Assembly (NCBI GenBank): GCA_905203305.1
Contig: CAJKVH010000011.1
Span: 1-53,407 of the forward strand
Length of the DNA: 53,407 bases
Direction of reading: 5' to 3'
From: an uncultured Eubacteriales bacterium
GTDB taxonomy: Bacteria; Bacillota; Clostridia; TANB77; CAG-508
Made by a program: the position numbers and the translations under genes. Positions 16,324 to 24,569 of the stretch are shown here, piece after piece. Under the pieces are notes generated by a model, which was not told the origin of the DNA, ran no database searches, and saw only the letters and a program-made list of their open reading frames with translations. Numbering within the stretch: the stretch's first letter is position 1; the number at the start of each line of letters is the position of its first letter.

Positions 16324-17985
16324 TTAAAATATTCCCAAAATGTTTCCGAATTCATCAATATCTATATTTTCTGCTGCTGGAACTTTTGGAAGTCCAGGCA
16401 TTGTCATTATTTTTCCACAATATACAACAATAAATCCTGCTCCATTTTTTAAAGCTACATCTTTTACAGTTATTTCAAAATCATTTTTACATTCTAGATT
16501 TTTTGCGTCATCTGATAATGAATATTGTGTTTTTGCAATACATATTGGATAATTTGCTTTTCCAAGATTTTCTATTTTTTTTATGTTTTCTTCCGCTTCT
16601 TCTAAATATTTAACTTTGCTTGCTCCGTAAATATTTTTGGCAACTTTTTCTATTTTTTCTTTTATGCTATCTTTATCTTCATAGATGTATTTAAATTCTT
16701 CTTTTTGTTCTGATAAGTTTACAATTTTCTTTGCTATATCAATAGCTCCTTCTCCACCTTTTGCCCATCCTTCAACAATGCTCATTTCTATATTTTTCTT
16801 TAATAATTCTTCTTTTACATATTCTATTTCTTTTGTTTTATCTGTATTAAATTTATTTAATGCCACAATTACATTTAACCCAAATTCATTTTTCATGTTG
16901 TATATATGTTTATAAAGATTATTCATTCCATTTTTTAGAGCATCATCATTTTCATTTAATATTTCTTCTTTTGATGCTCCTCCATGATATTTTAATGCTT
17001 TTATGGTTGCAACTATAACTACTACGTCGGGTTTTAAATTTGCTTTTCTGCATTTTATATCTAAGAATTTTTCTGCACCTAAATCTGATCCAAATCCCGC
17101 TTCAGTAATTACAAAGTCTCCTATCTTTAATGCCAAATTTGTTGCTCTTATAGAATTACATCCATGTGCAATATTTGCAAATGGTCCTCCATGAATTATA
17201 CATGGTGTTCCTTCTAATGATTGAACTAAATTAGGATTTATTGCATCTTTTAATAAAACTGTCATTGCACCTTCTGCTTTTAAATCTTTGGCATATATAG
17301 GTAAATCGTTTTCATTATATCCTATTATTATATTTCCAAGTCTTTCTTTTAAATCTCTTATATCTTTTGATAAACATAGTATTGCCATTATTTCTGATGC
17401 AACCGTTATATCAAATCCATCTTCTCTTGGTACAATTTTGCTTTCTCCAGATAGTCCTGTTTCTACTTTTCTTAATTGTCTATCATTTAAATCTACACAT
17501 CTTTTCCATATTACTTTTTTTATTTTTAATTCATTTCCAAAATATATATGATTATCTATCATAGAAGATAATAAATTATTTGCTGCTGTTATTGCATGTA
17601 TGTCCCCTGTAAAGTGAAGGTTTATATCCTCCATTGGTGCAATTTGTACTCTTCCTCCACCTGTTGCTCCACCTTTCATTCCAAATACAGGTCCCAGTGA
17701 TGGTTCTCTTAATGCTAAAACTGCATTTTTGTTTAATCTATTTAATCCATCTGCAATAGCTATTGATACTGTAGTTTTTCCTTCTCCTAATGGTGTTGGA
17801 TTCATTGCAGTTACTAAAATTAATTTTCCGTTTTCTTTATTTTTTAATCTTTCAAATGTTTTTTCATTTACTTTTGCTTTAAATTTACCATAACATTCTA
17901 TTTCTTCTTCTTTTAATCCACATTTTTCTCCTATATTGTTAATGTTTTGAAGTTTTGCTTCTCTTGCTATCTCTATATCTGTCAT
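16324..17985 (-). CDS. fhs: Formate--tetrahydrofolate ligase
   Basis: 553-residue 10-formyl-THF synthetase (formate + THF + ATP), feeding one-carbon units into purine synthesis or, in acetogens, the methyl branch of the Wood-Ljungdahl pathway. Visible are TAMNPTPLGEGKTTVSIAIADGL (P-loop region), REPSLGPVFGMKGGATGGGR and the LHFTGDIHAITAANNLL segment. Length is standard (~556). I chose the ATG at 17985 (MTDIEIAREA) because AAAAAGGTGA precedes it; an upstream in-frame ATG would add 20 unrelated residues. It is monocistronic by its terminator. No other acetogenesis genes are nearby. Confidence 0.97.
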   Translation of the reverse strand: MTDIEIAREAKLQNINNIGEKCGLKEEEIECYGKFKAKVNEKTFERLKNKENGKLILVTAMNPTPLGEGKTTVSIAIADGLNRLNKNAVLALREPSLGPVFGMKGGATGGGRVQIAPMEDINLHFTGDIHAITAANNLLSSMIDNHIYFGNELKIKKVIWKRCVDLNDRQLRKVETGLSGESKIVPREDGFDITVASEIMAILCLSKDIRDLKERLGNIIIGYNENDLPIYAKDLKAEGAMTVLLKDAINPNLVQSLEGTPCIIHGGPFANIAHGCNSIRATNLALKIGDFVITEAGFGSDLGAEKFLDIKCRKANLKPDVVVIVATIKALKYHGGASKEEILNENDDALKNGMNNLYKHIYNMKNEFGLNVIVALNKFNTDKTKEIEYVKEELLKKNIEMSIVEGWAKGGEGAIDIAKKIVNLSEQKEEFKYIYEDKDSIKEKIEKVAKNIYGASKVKYLEEAEENIKKIENLGKANYPICIAKTQYSLSDDAKNLECKNDFEITVKDVALKNGAGFIVVYCGKIMTMPGLPKVPAAENIDIDEFGNILGIF

Positions 17986-18030
17986 AATATCACCTTTTTT
18001 CTTTAATTTTAAAATCATACTAACACAAAA

Positions 18031-18070
18031 AAATAAATCCTGCAATATATTTTTACAGGATTTATTTTTA
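18031..18070 (-). terminator. Terminator of the L,D-transpeptidase gene
   Basis: AAATAAATCCTG / CAGGATTTATTT perfect 12-bp arms with a 13-base loop, directly after the stop codon at 18072. Confidence 0.85.
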
Positions 18071-18071
18071 T

Positions 18072-19124
18072 TTATTTTGTTACATTATTTTTAGCAGTAA
18101 CATTTTGGCTTGTATTTGTATTGCTTGTATTATCTTCAGATGTATTATTATTTGCAGTATTATTTCCACTTGTTGTATTATTTACTGTATTACTTGTTGA
18201 ATTCGTATTTGTGGTATTTTGCTTTGTTTCATTTTGTTTTTGATTTTCATCTTTTTTTGGTTCATCTTTTTTAGATTGATTATCATTTTTGTTTTCTTGT
18301 GGTTTTTCTACTGTAGTTGATGCAGGTTCTACATAGCTTTTCCATGGATTATTAGAAAGTGGGTCTGTTGGATCCCAATTCCTGCATTTTTCATTCGAAG
18401 AAATTTTTTGTGCTGATGGTTTTCCTAATGGTCCCGGATCTGAAGATGAATAGAATTCTACATATGTTCCACTCTGGCAATTGTTATAAATCCATAATGC
18501 GTCTGCAACTGTAAGTCTTATGCATCCTGCTGATGCTTTTGTTCCAAGTTTGTCATATGCTGTATATTTTAGTGAGTCTGGTGTATTTTTTGCATATGGT
18601 ACTGAATGGAATAAAATATGTCCTGTGATTCTTGAACAATATTGACCATAAACTCCACCATTTAATTGATGCCATCTATATTTGTTACTCATTTTATATG
18701 TACCAGATGTTGGTGTTGCTTTTCCTGTTGAACATACCATTGCTTTTACTGGTATAGTATATTTTCCTGAGCTGTCTTTTTTATATGCAGTTACTACATT
18801 TGCTCCATAATTTACTTTTAAGTAATATGTTTCTTTACTTTCTTTTTCTTCTTCCTCTGGATTTTCTACTTTTGTATCTTCTGCATCTTCATCCCAACTT
18901 GTATCTTCTGGATTTTCAGTTTCTTCTTCGTTATTTTCTTCTACTACTACTTCATCTTCATTTTCTACTTTTTCCGCAATTGTTGCTGTTTCAATTGTTT
19001 TTGAATCTTTAGCTAATTTTCTTTCTTTTGCTTTTCCTATTGAAATTATAAAAACTATTGATGCTATTATAATCAATACTAGTAGAATTATTTGTACTTT
19101 TTTATAACTACTTAATTTTTCCAT
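18072..19124 (-). CDS. L,D-transpeptidase (YkuD domain), membrane-anchored
   Basis: 350 residues: an N-terminal membrane anchor (~residues 10-28), a Glu/Asp-rich linker (~45-98), then a YkuD domain. The catalytic signature is visible as HILFHSVPY ... ASAGCIRLTVADALWIYNNC, with the nucleophilic Cys and preceding His. The C-terminal ~90 residues are Asn/Thr/Lys low complexity (TNTNSTSNTVNNTTSGN...). It probably forms 3-3 peptidoglycan cross-links or attaches proteins outside the membrane. Monocistronic. Confidence 0.92.
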   Translation of the reverse strand: MEKLSSYKKVQIILLVLIIIASIVFIISIGKAKERKLAKDSKTIETATIAEKVENEDEVVVEENNEEETENPEDTSWDEDAEDTKVENPEEEEKESKETYYLKVNYGANVVTAYKKDSSGKYTIPVKAMVCSTGKATPTSGTYKMSNKYRWHQLNGGVYGQYCSRITGHILFHSVPYAKNTPDSLKYTAYDKLGTKASAGCIRLTVADALWIYNNCQSGTYVEFYSSSDPGPLGKPSAQKISSNEKCRNWDPTDPLSNNPWKSYVEPASTTVEKPQENKNDNQSKKDEPKKDENQKQNETKQNTTNTNSTSNTVNNTTSGNNTANNNTSEDNTSNTNTSQNVTAKNNVTK

Positions 19125-19167
19125 TTTTTCTTCTTCCCTTTTTATTTTTTATATTGTTATTCTAGCA

Positions 19168-20022
19168 TTATTTATTTTTATCGTCAATATATTTTTTTGT
19201 AATTTTATATCCTGCATCATATAACTCATTTATGCAACTTGTATCCAGTAATCCAACCTTTTTTGTTGTTATTGTAATTAATTCGTCAATTCCATCTAAT
19301 TCATAATTTGATAATTCATGTTCCATTAAACCTATTGATCTTACAGCTATATCTACCATATTTTTAAAGTTTTCTTCTTTTTCGGAATTTGTTTTAAAAT
19401 TTATTCCTAAAACTCTGTCAGCTCCTAATTCCTTTAATTCTTTCCATGCTACATTTTCTCTTACTCCACCATCAATAAGTTCTTTATTTTCATATAAACA
19501 TGGTGAAAATACAACAGGAAAACTACAACTACTTCTAACCGCAATATCTATTGGTGCATCTGTTATATATTTTATTTCATCTGAAATATTTTGTCTTATC
19601 TCTTTAGATGAAAAAATAATAACTTCTCCATTTTTTATATTTATAGCAGGTATTGCAATTGGCATTTTTATGTCTTTTATTTTATAAATATTATTTTCTT
19701 TGCAAATATCTTTCATAGCTTTTGTTAAAAATGTTCCACTATTTAATCCTGATACTATTATTTCACCTTTAAATATTAATCCTCCTATTATTTTAAAAAT
19801 ATTTTGTATATCTATATATCTTACTTTTTTTAAGTATTTACTTACTATTTTATACATTTGGTCACTTGAATATCCCATAGCATATAATACTGCAACTATA
19901 CTTCCTGAAGATGTTCCAGATACCATATCAAATTTTAAACCTTTTTCTTCTAATGCTTTTAAAGCTCCAATATGTGAAAATACTTTTATTCCACCACCAG
20001 AAAAACATAAACCCTTTTTCAT
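19168..20022 (-). CDS. Patatin-like phospholipase family protein
   Basis: 284-residue serine esterase of the RssA/YlbK patatin group. The oxyanion glycine loop is SGGGIKVFSHIGALKAL (residues 8-24). The nucleophile is in SGTSSGSIVAVLYAMGY (G-x-S-x-G). The catalytic Asp is in LIDGGVRENV. Length fits the family. The ribosome binding site TAGGAG lies immediately after the terminator of the upstream gene, so it likely has its own promoter or receives readthrough. Substrate unknown. Confidence 0.9.
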   Translation of the reverse strand: MKKGLCFSGGGIKVFSHIGALKALEEKGLKFDMVSGTSSGSIVAVLYAMGYSSDQMYKIVSKYLKKVRYIDIQNIFKIIGGLIFKGEIIVSGLNSGTFLTKAMKDICKENNIYKIKDIKMPIAIPAINIKNGEVIIFSSKEIRQNISDEIKYITDAPIDIAVRSSCSFPVVFSPCLYENKELIDGGVRENVAWKELKELGADRVLGINFKTNSEKEENFKNMVDIAVRSIGLMEHELSNYELDGIDELITITTKKVGLLDTSCINELYDAGYKITKKYIDDKNK

Positions 20023-20033
20023 AATTTTTTCTC

Positions 20034-20073
20034 CTAAAAAAAACGAATTACTATATTATATTAGTAATTCGCT
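20034..20073 (-). terminator. Terminator between the 145-aa gene and the patatin gene
   Basis: Arms GCGAATTACTA / TAGTAATTCG with a short A/T loop and a run of eight T on the minus strand. Confidence 0.88.
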
Positions 20074-20090
20074 TTTTTGGTTATATTAAA

Positions 20091-20528
20091 TTATAGATAT
20101 GTTTTTAATGTTTCAACACTATCTTCTTGCATTTTTACAAACTCATCTAATAAATTATGGATGTTTTTGTCTATATCTGGATTTTGGTTTAGTAGTCTTC
20201 TTCCTTCAATTATTCCCATATTAGTTCCGTTTAACAATAATTCTGATAAATTTGAATTACTTTTATCACTCATAGCTTTCATTTGTACTCCCCACCATGT
20301 CATTACTTTATTCATTGCACTTGTTTCATGTGGTTCTTTTTCGTATGTGTAATTTTCATATAAATTATTTGCCCTTCTGGATATATCTTTGTATTTATTA
20401 TATTCTAATTCTAGTGTCTTTTTAAAGTCTTCGTCTCCTACTTTTTTTACTACAAATTCTATTGCATCCATTCCCATTGTTGCACCTTTGTTTAATTCGT
20501 CTAATACATTTAAGTTATTATTTTCCAT
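20091..20528 (-). CDS. Helical protein of unknown function (145 aa), possibly DUF2383-like
   Basis: 145 residues, apparently all alpha-helical: LDELNKGATMGMDAIEFVVKKVGDEDFKKTLELEYNKYKDISRRANNLYENY and a second helical pair (SAMNKVMTWWGVQMKAM..., LSELLLNGTNMGIIEGRRLLNQ). The pattern resembles ferritin-like four-helix bundles of the DUF2383 type, but I cannot confirm this. The ATG at 20528 (MENNNLNV) follows AAGGAGG. It has its own terminator. Confidence 0.6.
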   Translation of the reverse strand: MENNNLNVLDELNKGATMGMDAIEFVVKKVGDEDFKKTLELEYNKYKDISRRANNLYENYTYEKEPHETSAMNKVMTWWGVQMKAMSDKSNSNLSELLLNGTNMGIIEGRRLLNQNPDIDKNIHNLLDEFVKMQEDSVETLKTYL

Positions 20529-20586
20529 TTTTCTTTCCTCCTTTTTCATTAGTTTGAGCAATTTTTATGAATTTAATTCATAAAAA

Positions 20587-20615
20587 TTGTTTTAAAATAA
20601 AATCCATGTTATAAT
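20587..20615 (+). promoter_or_regulatory. Promoter of the 126-aa gene
   Basis: TTGTTT, 17-base spacer, perfect TATAAT on the plus strand, followed by a leader of about 65 bases that contains a TCTTGC / GCAAGA hairpin just before the ribosome binding site. Confidence 0.6.
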
Positions 20616-20681
20616 ACTTTTGTAACATGTAAATTACTTTTCATAGAGTCTTGCCTCTATTACAGCAAGAGAAAGGAAGTT

Positions 20682-21062
20682 ATGGATTTTAATTTTAAAG
20701 ATATAAACGAAATTAAAGAAGAAGCCATAAAATTTAAATTAGGAGTTCCTGTAAAGTATATACCCCTTTGCAAAAGTATTACTCAATGGGAACCTACAAA
20801 AGATTTTTTAAAAAAGATGCAAAATTGTTATTCCATAAAAAATGGTATTTTAGCCTATGTTGAAGATGATACCGTTTATGTAATACCTTGCATTACAAAT
20901 GTAGTAGATATAGTTAAATCTATTTCGAAATTTAATTCTGAATCTTCTTTTTTTGTTCCTCTTTCTAAAAATGAGGAGTTAGAAGATTTTAAACTAAACT
21001 CTAAGTTTAACTTTTTTAAGATGCTCCAACGCGAACTTTTAAGAAGAAAACTTATGAATTAA
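20682..21062 (+). CDS. Hypothetical protein (126 aa)
   Basis: 126 residues, not recognised. It starts MDFNFKDINEIKEEAIKFKLG after AAGGAAG. The middle is a beta-like stretch (NGILAYVEDDTVYVIPCITN) and the C-terminus is basic (LQRELLRRKLMN). It has a clear promoter and terminator, so it is a genuine single-gene unit on the plus strand. Confidence 0.65.
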   Translation: MDFNFKDINEIKEEAIKFKLGVPVKYIPLCKSITQWEPTKDFLKKMQNCYSIKNGILAYVEDDTVYVIPCITNVVDIVKSISKFNSESSFFVPLSKNEELEDFKLNSKFNFFKMLQRELLRRKLMN

Positions 21063-21063
21063 C

Positions 21064-21097
21064 GAAAAGAGTCATGTAGCAACATGACTCTTTTTGT
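21064..21097 (+). terminator. Terminator of the 126-aa gene
   Basis: AAAGAGTCATGT / ACATGACTCTTT perfect 12-bp stem with an AGCA tetraloop and a T-run. The ~165 bases between here and 21260 hold nothing I can identify. Confidence 0.92.
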
Positions 21098-21259
21098 TTC
21101 AAGAATTATCTTTTTTAAATTTTTTCATGCAATTTTCATGCAATTTTTCATGCGTTTAATAAAATATAATATATTAATAATAAAGTTTTTTAAATAATCA
21201 TATCCTCTGTAACCCTTGATAATAAAAGATATTAAACTATAATAATATCATAATAAAAA

Positions 21260-21286
21260 ATAAACGAGACTTCTAAAAGTCTCGCA
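21260..21286 (-). terminator. Terminator of the tRNA cluster
   Basis: CGAGACTT / AAGTCTCG 8-bp arms with a four-base loop, followed by TTTATTTTTTATT on the minus strand, directly after tRNA-Gln. Confidence 0.85.
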
Positions 21287-21289
21287 TTT

Positions 21290-21364
21290 TGGCTGGACTG
21301 GCTAGATTCGAACTAGCGCATGCCAGAGTCAAAGTCTGGTGCCTTACCGCTTGGCTACAGTCCA
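21290..21364 (-). tRNA. tRNA-Gln (anticodon TTG)
   Basis: Acceptor TGGACTG / CAGTCCA, discriminator G and encoded CCA. The anticodon stem CCAGA / TCTGG holds loop CTTTGAC. The T-arm GTTCGAATC is intact. Last of five tRNAs in the cluster. Confidence 0.95.
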
Positions 21365-21396
21365 ATATATAAATTATAATCCTTGGTGGAAAATAA

Positions 21397-21474
21397 TGGG
21401 GTGGAAGATGAGATTCGAACTCACGACCTCCAGTGCCACAAACTGGCGCTCTAACCAACTGCGCTACATCCACC
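21397..21474 (-). tRNA. tRNA-His (anticodon GTG)
   Basis: The anticodon stem CCAGT / ACTGG holds TTGTGGC. Encoded G at position -1 pairs with C73, the hallmark of tRNA-His. CCA is encoded. Confidence 0.95.
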
Positions 21475-21483
21475 ATAAACTAT

Positions 21484-21559
21484 TGGTGGCTTCAAGTGGA
21501 ATCGAACCACTGACACGGGGATTTTCAGTCCCCTGCTCTACCAACTGAGCTATGAAGCC
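21484..21559 (-). tRNA. tRNA-Phe (anticodon GAA)
   Basis: Acceptor GGCTTCA / TGAAGCC, anticodon stem GGGGA / TCCCC with loop CTGAAAA, discriminator A, encoded CCA. Confidence 0.95.
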
Positions 21560-21574
21560 AAATATATAAAAAAA

Positions 21575-21651
21575 TGGCGACCTGGAACGGGCTCGAACCG
21601 TCGACCTCCGCCGTGACAGGGCGGCATTCTAACCAACTGAACTACCAGGCC
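21575..21651 (-). tRNA. tRNA-Asp (anticodon GTC)
   Basis: Acceptor GGCCTGG / CCAGGTC, anticodon loop CTGTCAC on a CCGCC / GGCGG stem, discriminator G, encoded CCA. Confidence 0.95.
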
Positions 21652-21660
21652 GTAAAAAGA

Positions 21661-21736
21661 TGGTGGTCGTTATAGGGCTCGAACCTATGACCCCCTGCTT
21701 GTAAGGCAGATGCTCTCCCAGCTGAGCTAAACGACC
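21661..21736 (-). tRNA. tRNA-Val (anticodon TAC)
   Basis: Acceptor GGTCGTT / AACGACC, anticodon loop CTTACAA on a CTGC / GCAG stem, discriminator A, encoded CCA. First tRNA of the operon Val-Asp-Phe-His-Gln. Confidence 0.95.
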
Positions 21737-21756
21737 ATTTCCTTTTGACAACGATT

Positions 21757-21785
21757 AGTATACTATGTTTTTTGTCGATTGTCAA
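21757..21785 (-). promoter_or_regulatory. Promoter of the tRNA cluster
   Basis: Perfect TTGACA, 17-base spacer, TATACT on the minus strand, about 20 bases before tRNA-Val. Confidence 0.85.
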
Positions 21786-21835
21786 TACTTTTTTAAAAAA
21801 AATTCATTTTTTTATGATTATTTTTTGAAAATGTC

Positions 21836-21889
21836 CTAAAAAAATTCAAACAAAAATTGGAAAATTTATCCCGTTTTTGTTTGAATTTA
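21836..21889 (-). terminator. Terminator downstream of the variable-protein gene
   Basis: Perfect 15-bp arms AAATTCAAACAAAAA / TTTTTGTTTGAATTT around a 17-base loop, ending in a T-run on the minus strand. Confidence 0.85.
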
Positions 21890-21924
21890 AACATTCATAT
21901 TTTATTACTTTAAATCTATTTCTC

Positions 21925-22110
21925 TACTATTATAGCTCATCGCTATCAGGTCCCATTGCTACTAATAAAGTGAAAAACGAAAACCGACGTTGTTGACGCT
22001 GTACGACATATTAACGTTACCACGGTCGCTAGCTGGATAAACCGAACCACCGCTATTGAAACTGCCACCACTACTAGCACAAGGATAGTAATCGTTGGAA
22101 GTCTTTTCAA
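21925..22110 (-). other. Candidate DGR variable repeat with downstream initiation-like segment
   Basis: The last ~48 codons of the FGE-like gene and ~35 bases beyond the stop are far richer in G+C than the surroundings. They are dominated by codons ending in C or T (AAC, AGC, GAC, GTC, TAC, GGC). Adenine-directed mutagenesis of a template would leave this pattern. A small inverted repeat ATAGC / GCTAT (21932-21946) follows the stop. No template repeat or reverse transcriptase lies in the window, so the assignment is inferential. Confidence 0.55.
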
Positions 22111-23227
22111 GCGTCCATTCCCATACATTTCCAGCTATATCATATATATTTTGTAAATTTGTAGCCTCTGTTGCCCCTATTGTTAATAATATTCCATTTT
22201 CATATGAACTTTGAGATTTCTTTTGACTTTTTTCAACTAAATTTGATTTTTCATCACTATTATAAGCCTTCCAATCAGTTAATGCTCCGTATTTGGCAAA
22301 TTTTCCTCTATTTAATGTAAATGCTGAATTATAGTAATTTCCTATTGTTGTACTATCAGTTAGTAAATTAGATTTCTGTGATGGATTTTTTGTTTCTATA
22401 TATTTTAATACTAAATCCCACTGCACTCCAAACATCAAACTACTTGTATAATTTCCTGATTCAACTTGCTCTGCTAATACTTTTGCTTGTGTTCTTGTTA
22501 CATAAGTATATGGGTATAAATTTTCTTTTGATAGTGGTATTGTAGTTGCTTCGCCTTTAGCTGTTCTATTTTCCTCAATTCCTGCTTCATACCTTCCTAC
22601 CCAAAATCCTCCATTTTGGTACACACTTTTTAACATTTTTTTCTTTGCTGTATTATAAGCTGCTTCATCTGTAAACCATCCCTTTGTATCATCCTTATAA
22701 TAGACATCATTAAAACTTGTTCCTTTTCTATATTCATTTGTATATGTGTGTAAATATGTTTCTATGTTATTATACTCTTCATCTGTAAATTCTGTTATGT
22801 TTAATTTTTCTTCTGGATAAACTGCTGTGGTTCTAGGCACTTCCACCCAAACATATTCACTTCCTGTTTTCTTTTCTTTTATTACTAGTCCTGTATTTAA
22901 ATCTGTACCTTCTACTTTTTCAAATTTTGATTCATCTGGCAAATATGGTGTTGTTCCTGTTCCTGTTGGTAAGCTTCCTCCTGTAGTACCTCCATTTGAA
23001 CTTGGTACATATTGATTTATTGTATCTTCATATCCTTTTAATTTTTCATTTTCTTCTTCTTGCGCCACTTCTGTTTTTTCCTTTGCTTCTGCTGCTCTAT
23101 TTAGTATTCCATTTTGTCCTGTTAACATTACTATACTTATTCCTGCAAGTATTAAAAGTACTATTATTGTTACTACTAACGCAATTAATGTTATACCTTT
23201 GTTTCTTTTCAATGTTTCTTTTAACAT
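21962..23227 (-). CDS. Pilin-like N-terminus fused to a C-type-lectin/FGE-sulfatase-like domain; candidate DGR variable protein
   Basis: 421 residues. The N-terminus RNKGITLIALVVTIIVLLILAG is a prepilin-type signal: a basic leader, G|I cleavage site and hydrophobic helix, but Ala instead of the usual Glu at +5. A helical linker and a Gly/Thr/Pro stretch (~residues 75-95) lead to a formylglycine-generating-enzyme-like domain: YVWVEVPR, GGFWVGRYEAGI, then YDIAGNVWEWTLE, GGSFNSGG and the terminal NVGFRFSLY. Without known catalytic residues it is more likely a ligand-binding C-type-lectin fold, like diversity-generating retroelement targets. It is predicted to be displayed on the cell surface. 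The Shine-Dalgarno is AGGAGG. It lies downstream of a ~340-base gene-free region. Confidence 0.75.
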   Translation of the reverse strand: MLKETLKRNKGITLIALVVTIIVLLILAGISIVMLTGQNGILNRAAEAKEKTEVAQEEENEKLKGYEDTINQYVPSSNGGTTGGSLPTGTGTTPYLPDESKFEKVEGTDLNTGLVIKEKKTGSEYVWVEVPRTTAVYPEEKLNITEFTDEEYNNIETYLHTYTNEYRKGTSFNDVYYKDDTKGWFTDEAAYNTAKKKMLKSVYQNGGFWVGRYEAGIEENRTAKGEATTIPLSKENLYPYTYVTRTQAKVLAEQVESGNYTSSLMFGVQWDLVLKYIETKNPSQKSNLLTDSTTIGNYYNSAFTLNRGKFAKYGALTDWKAYNSDEKSNLVEKSQKKSQSSYENGILLTIGATEATNLQNIYDIAGNVWEWTLEKTSNDYYPCASSGGSFNSGGSVYPASDRGNVNMSYSVNNVGFRFSLY

Positions 23228-23527
23228 TTTTTATCCTCCTATTTTTTAGACTTTTTTGTATATTTTTAGCCTTATTTATATACACCTATATTGTCTCCTT
23301 CATTAGCTTTTTTATACAACAAATCTCGCTATTCAATTTTCAATGTACATAAATTTTTGGCTATTCGTTTTATACTTTTTTATACTATCACATAGTGCAT
23401 CTTTTTGCAATCATTTTTCATTCTTTTTTATATTACATTCTTATTACATTTTTACATGCATTTTTAGACATGAAAAAAATGGAGAAATTTCTATCTCTAT
23501 ATATGAAAAAGATAGTATTTGTCTAAA
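23228..23527. other. Gene-free AT-rich region upstream of the variable-protein gene
   Basis: About 300 bases with no supported ORF. It presumably carries the promoter and leader of the minus-strand pilin/FGE gene. T-rich stretches are present but no clear -35/-10 pair or RNA element could be picked out by eye. Confidence 0.4.
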
Positions 23528-23566
23528 TCCCCAAAAAAGGTCCGTCCCCAAATGGGGAACGGGCCT
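23528..23566 (-). repeat. REP-like palindrome acting as terminator
   Basis: A palindrome with the core GTCCCCAAATGGGGAAC flanked by GGTCC / GGGCC and a CCCCAAAAAAGG tail, immediately after the stop of the 313-aa gene. The same CGTCCCCAAATG core recurs at 30.2 kb and 40.9 kb. Confidence 0.7.
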
Positions 23567-24508
23567 CTAATTTAATAGTTTTAATTCTACTTTTTGTGCT
23601 TTATATTTATTTGTTTCAGGATCAAGTCTAAATTCTGTTAATGTACTTTCTAATGATTCGCTGTTTTGTTTTAAGTCTGTTGTATAATATAAATTAATTT
23701 TACTAAATTCTATATTATGTGTAACTAACTCTCTAAATACTTCTGCCATGTGTCTGTCATCTTCACATACTATTATTAATTGCGGTAAAGATTTAAATCC
23801 AGAATCTAATGGAACAAAGTTATCATAAAAGTCTTTATAGAATTTCATTTTATCTACAACTTTCTTTTGCCATTCATTTTCTCTTCTTACTACTTCAAAT
23901 ATAAATTGAATAGATTTTCCTGATTTTGTAAGTGTAACTTCTCCTCCACTTGGTTTAAATACTTTTCCCATTGTTTTTGCTGTCAATGCTGGTTTTACAG
24001 TATATTGATCAAATACTTTAACTTTTTTTAAGTATGCTATTAATACTTGATTTCCTGCTAATCTTTTCTTTATCATAGCAACTGGTTTTGTGTTATCTGA
24101 TGGTTGCCATTTACATTCTACATCATCTCTTGTATCTAATAGGTATTTTCCCATTTTTTCTAGGCAATATATTCTATATATTCCTTTTCCCTCATCTGAT
24201 GTAAAATAATATCTTGTTAATATTTTTGATTTTACAAGACCTTCTAATTTGTTATTTAGTTTGTCTTGTGATTTTACTTCATATCCTTTGATTTGAAGCA
24301 TTTGCATTAATTGTCTTGATGTAATAAATTCAAATTCATTTACTAAGTATAATATTGCAAAATGAATATCTGTAATATGTCCTATATTTATTTTATGAAC
24401 AACTTGATTCATTGATACATATCCATCTTGACCGTCAAATGTTTTTATTTCGCCTTTTCTTATAGCAAATGGCGATACTTGTGCTTTTATTTGGTTATCT
24501 TCTACCAT
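23567..24508 (-). CDS. Winged-helix protein, possibly replication-relaxation-like
   Basis: 313 residues of unknown function. Residues ~45-120 read as a winged-helix DNA-binding domain (TDIHFAILYLVNEFEFITSRQLMQML..., then KLNNKLEGLVKSKILTRYYF). The rest (SGKSIQFIFEVVRRENEWQKKVVDKMKFYKDFYDNF..., PQLIIVCEDDRHMAEVFREL) resembles the nuclease-like half of replication-relaxation family proteins found on mobile elements. That family is a tentative suggestion. It has a good AAGGAGGAG site and a terminator. No relaxase or other mobility gene accompanies it. Confidence 0.5.
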   Translation of the reverse strand: MVEDNQIKAQVSPFAIRKGEIKTFDGQDGYVSMNQVVHKINIGHITDIHFAILYLVNEFEFITSRQLMQMLQIKGYEVKSQDKLNNKLEGLVKSKILTRYYFTSDEGKGIYRIYCLEKMGKYLLDTRDDVECKWQPSDNTKPVAMIKKRLAGNQVLIAYLKKVKVFDQYTVKPALTAKTMGKVFKPSGGEVTLTKSGKSIQFIFEVVRRENEWQKKVVDKMKFYKDFYDNFVPLDSGFKSLPQLIIVCEDDRHMAEVFRELVTHNIEFSKINLYYTTDLKQNSESLESTLTEFRLDPETNKYKAQKVELKLLN

Positions 24509-24569
24509 TTTATAACTCCTCCTTTTTTTAAGTTATTACGTATATATTATCACTTTTTCATTATATTGT

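Noticed and set aside
21740..24510. A DGR reverse transcriptase, Avd gene or template repeat close to the variable gene
   Set aside because: Neither strand around the gene encodes an RT or Avd-like protein, and I saw no second copy of the variable tract in the window.
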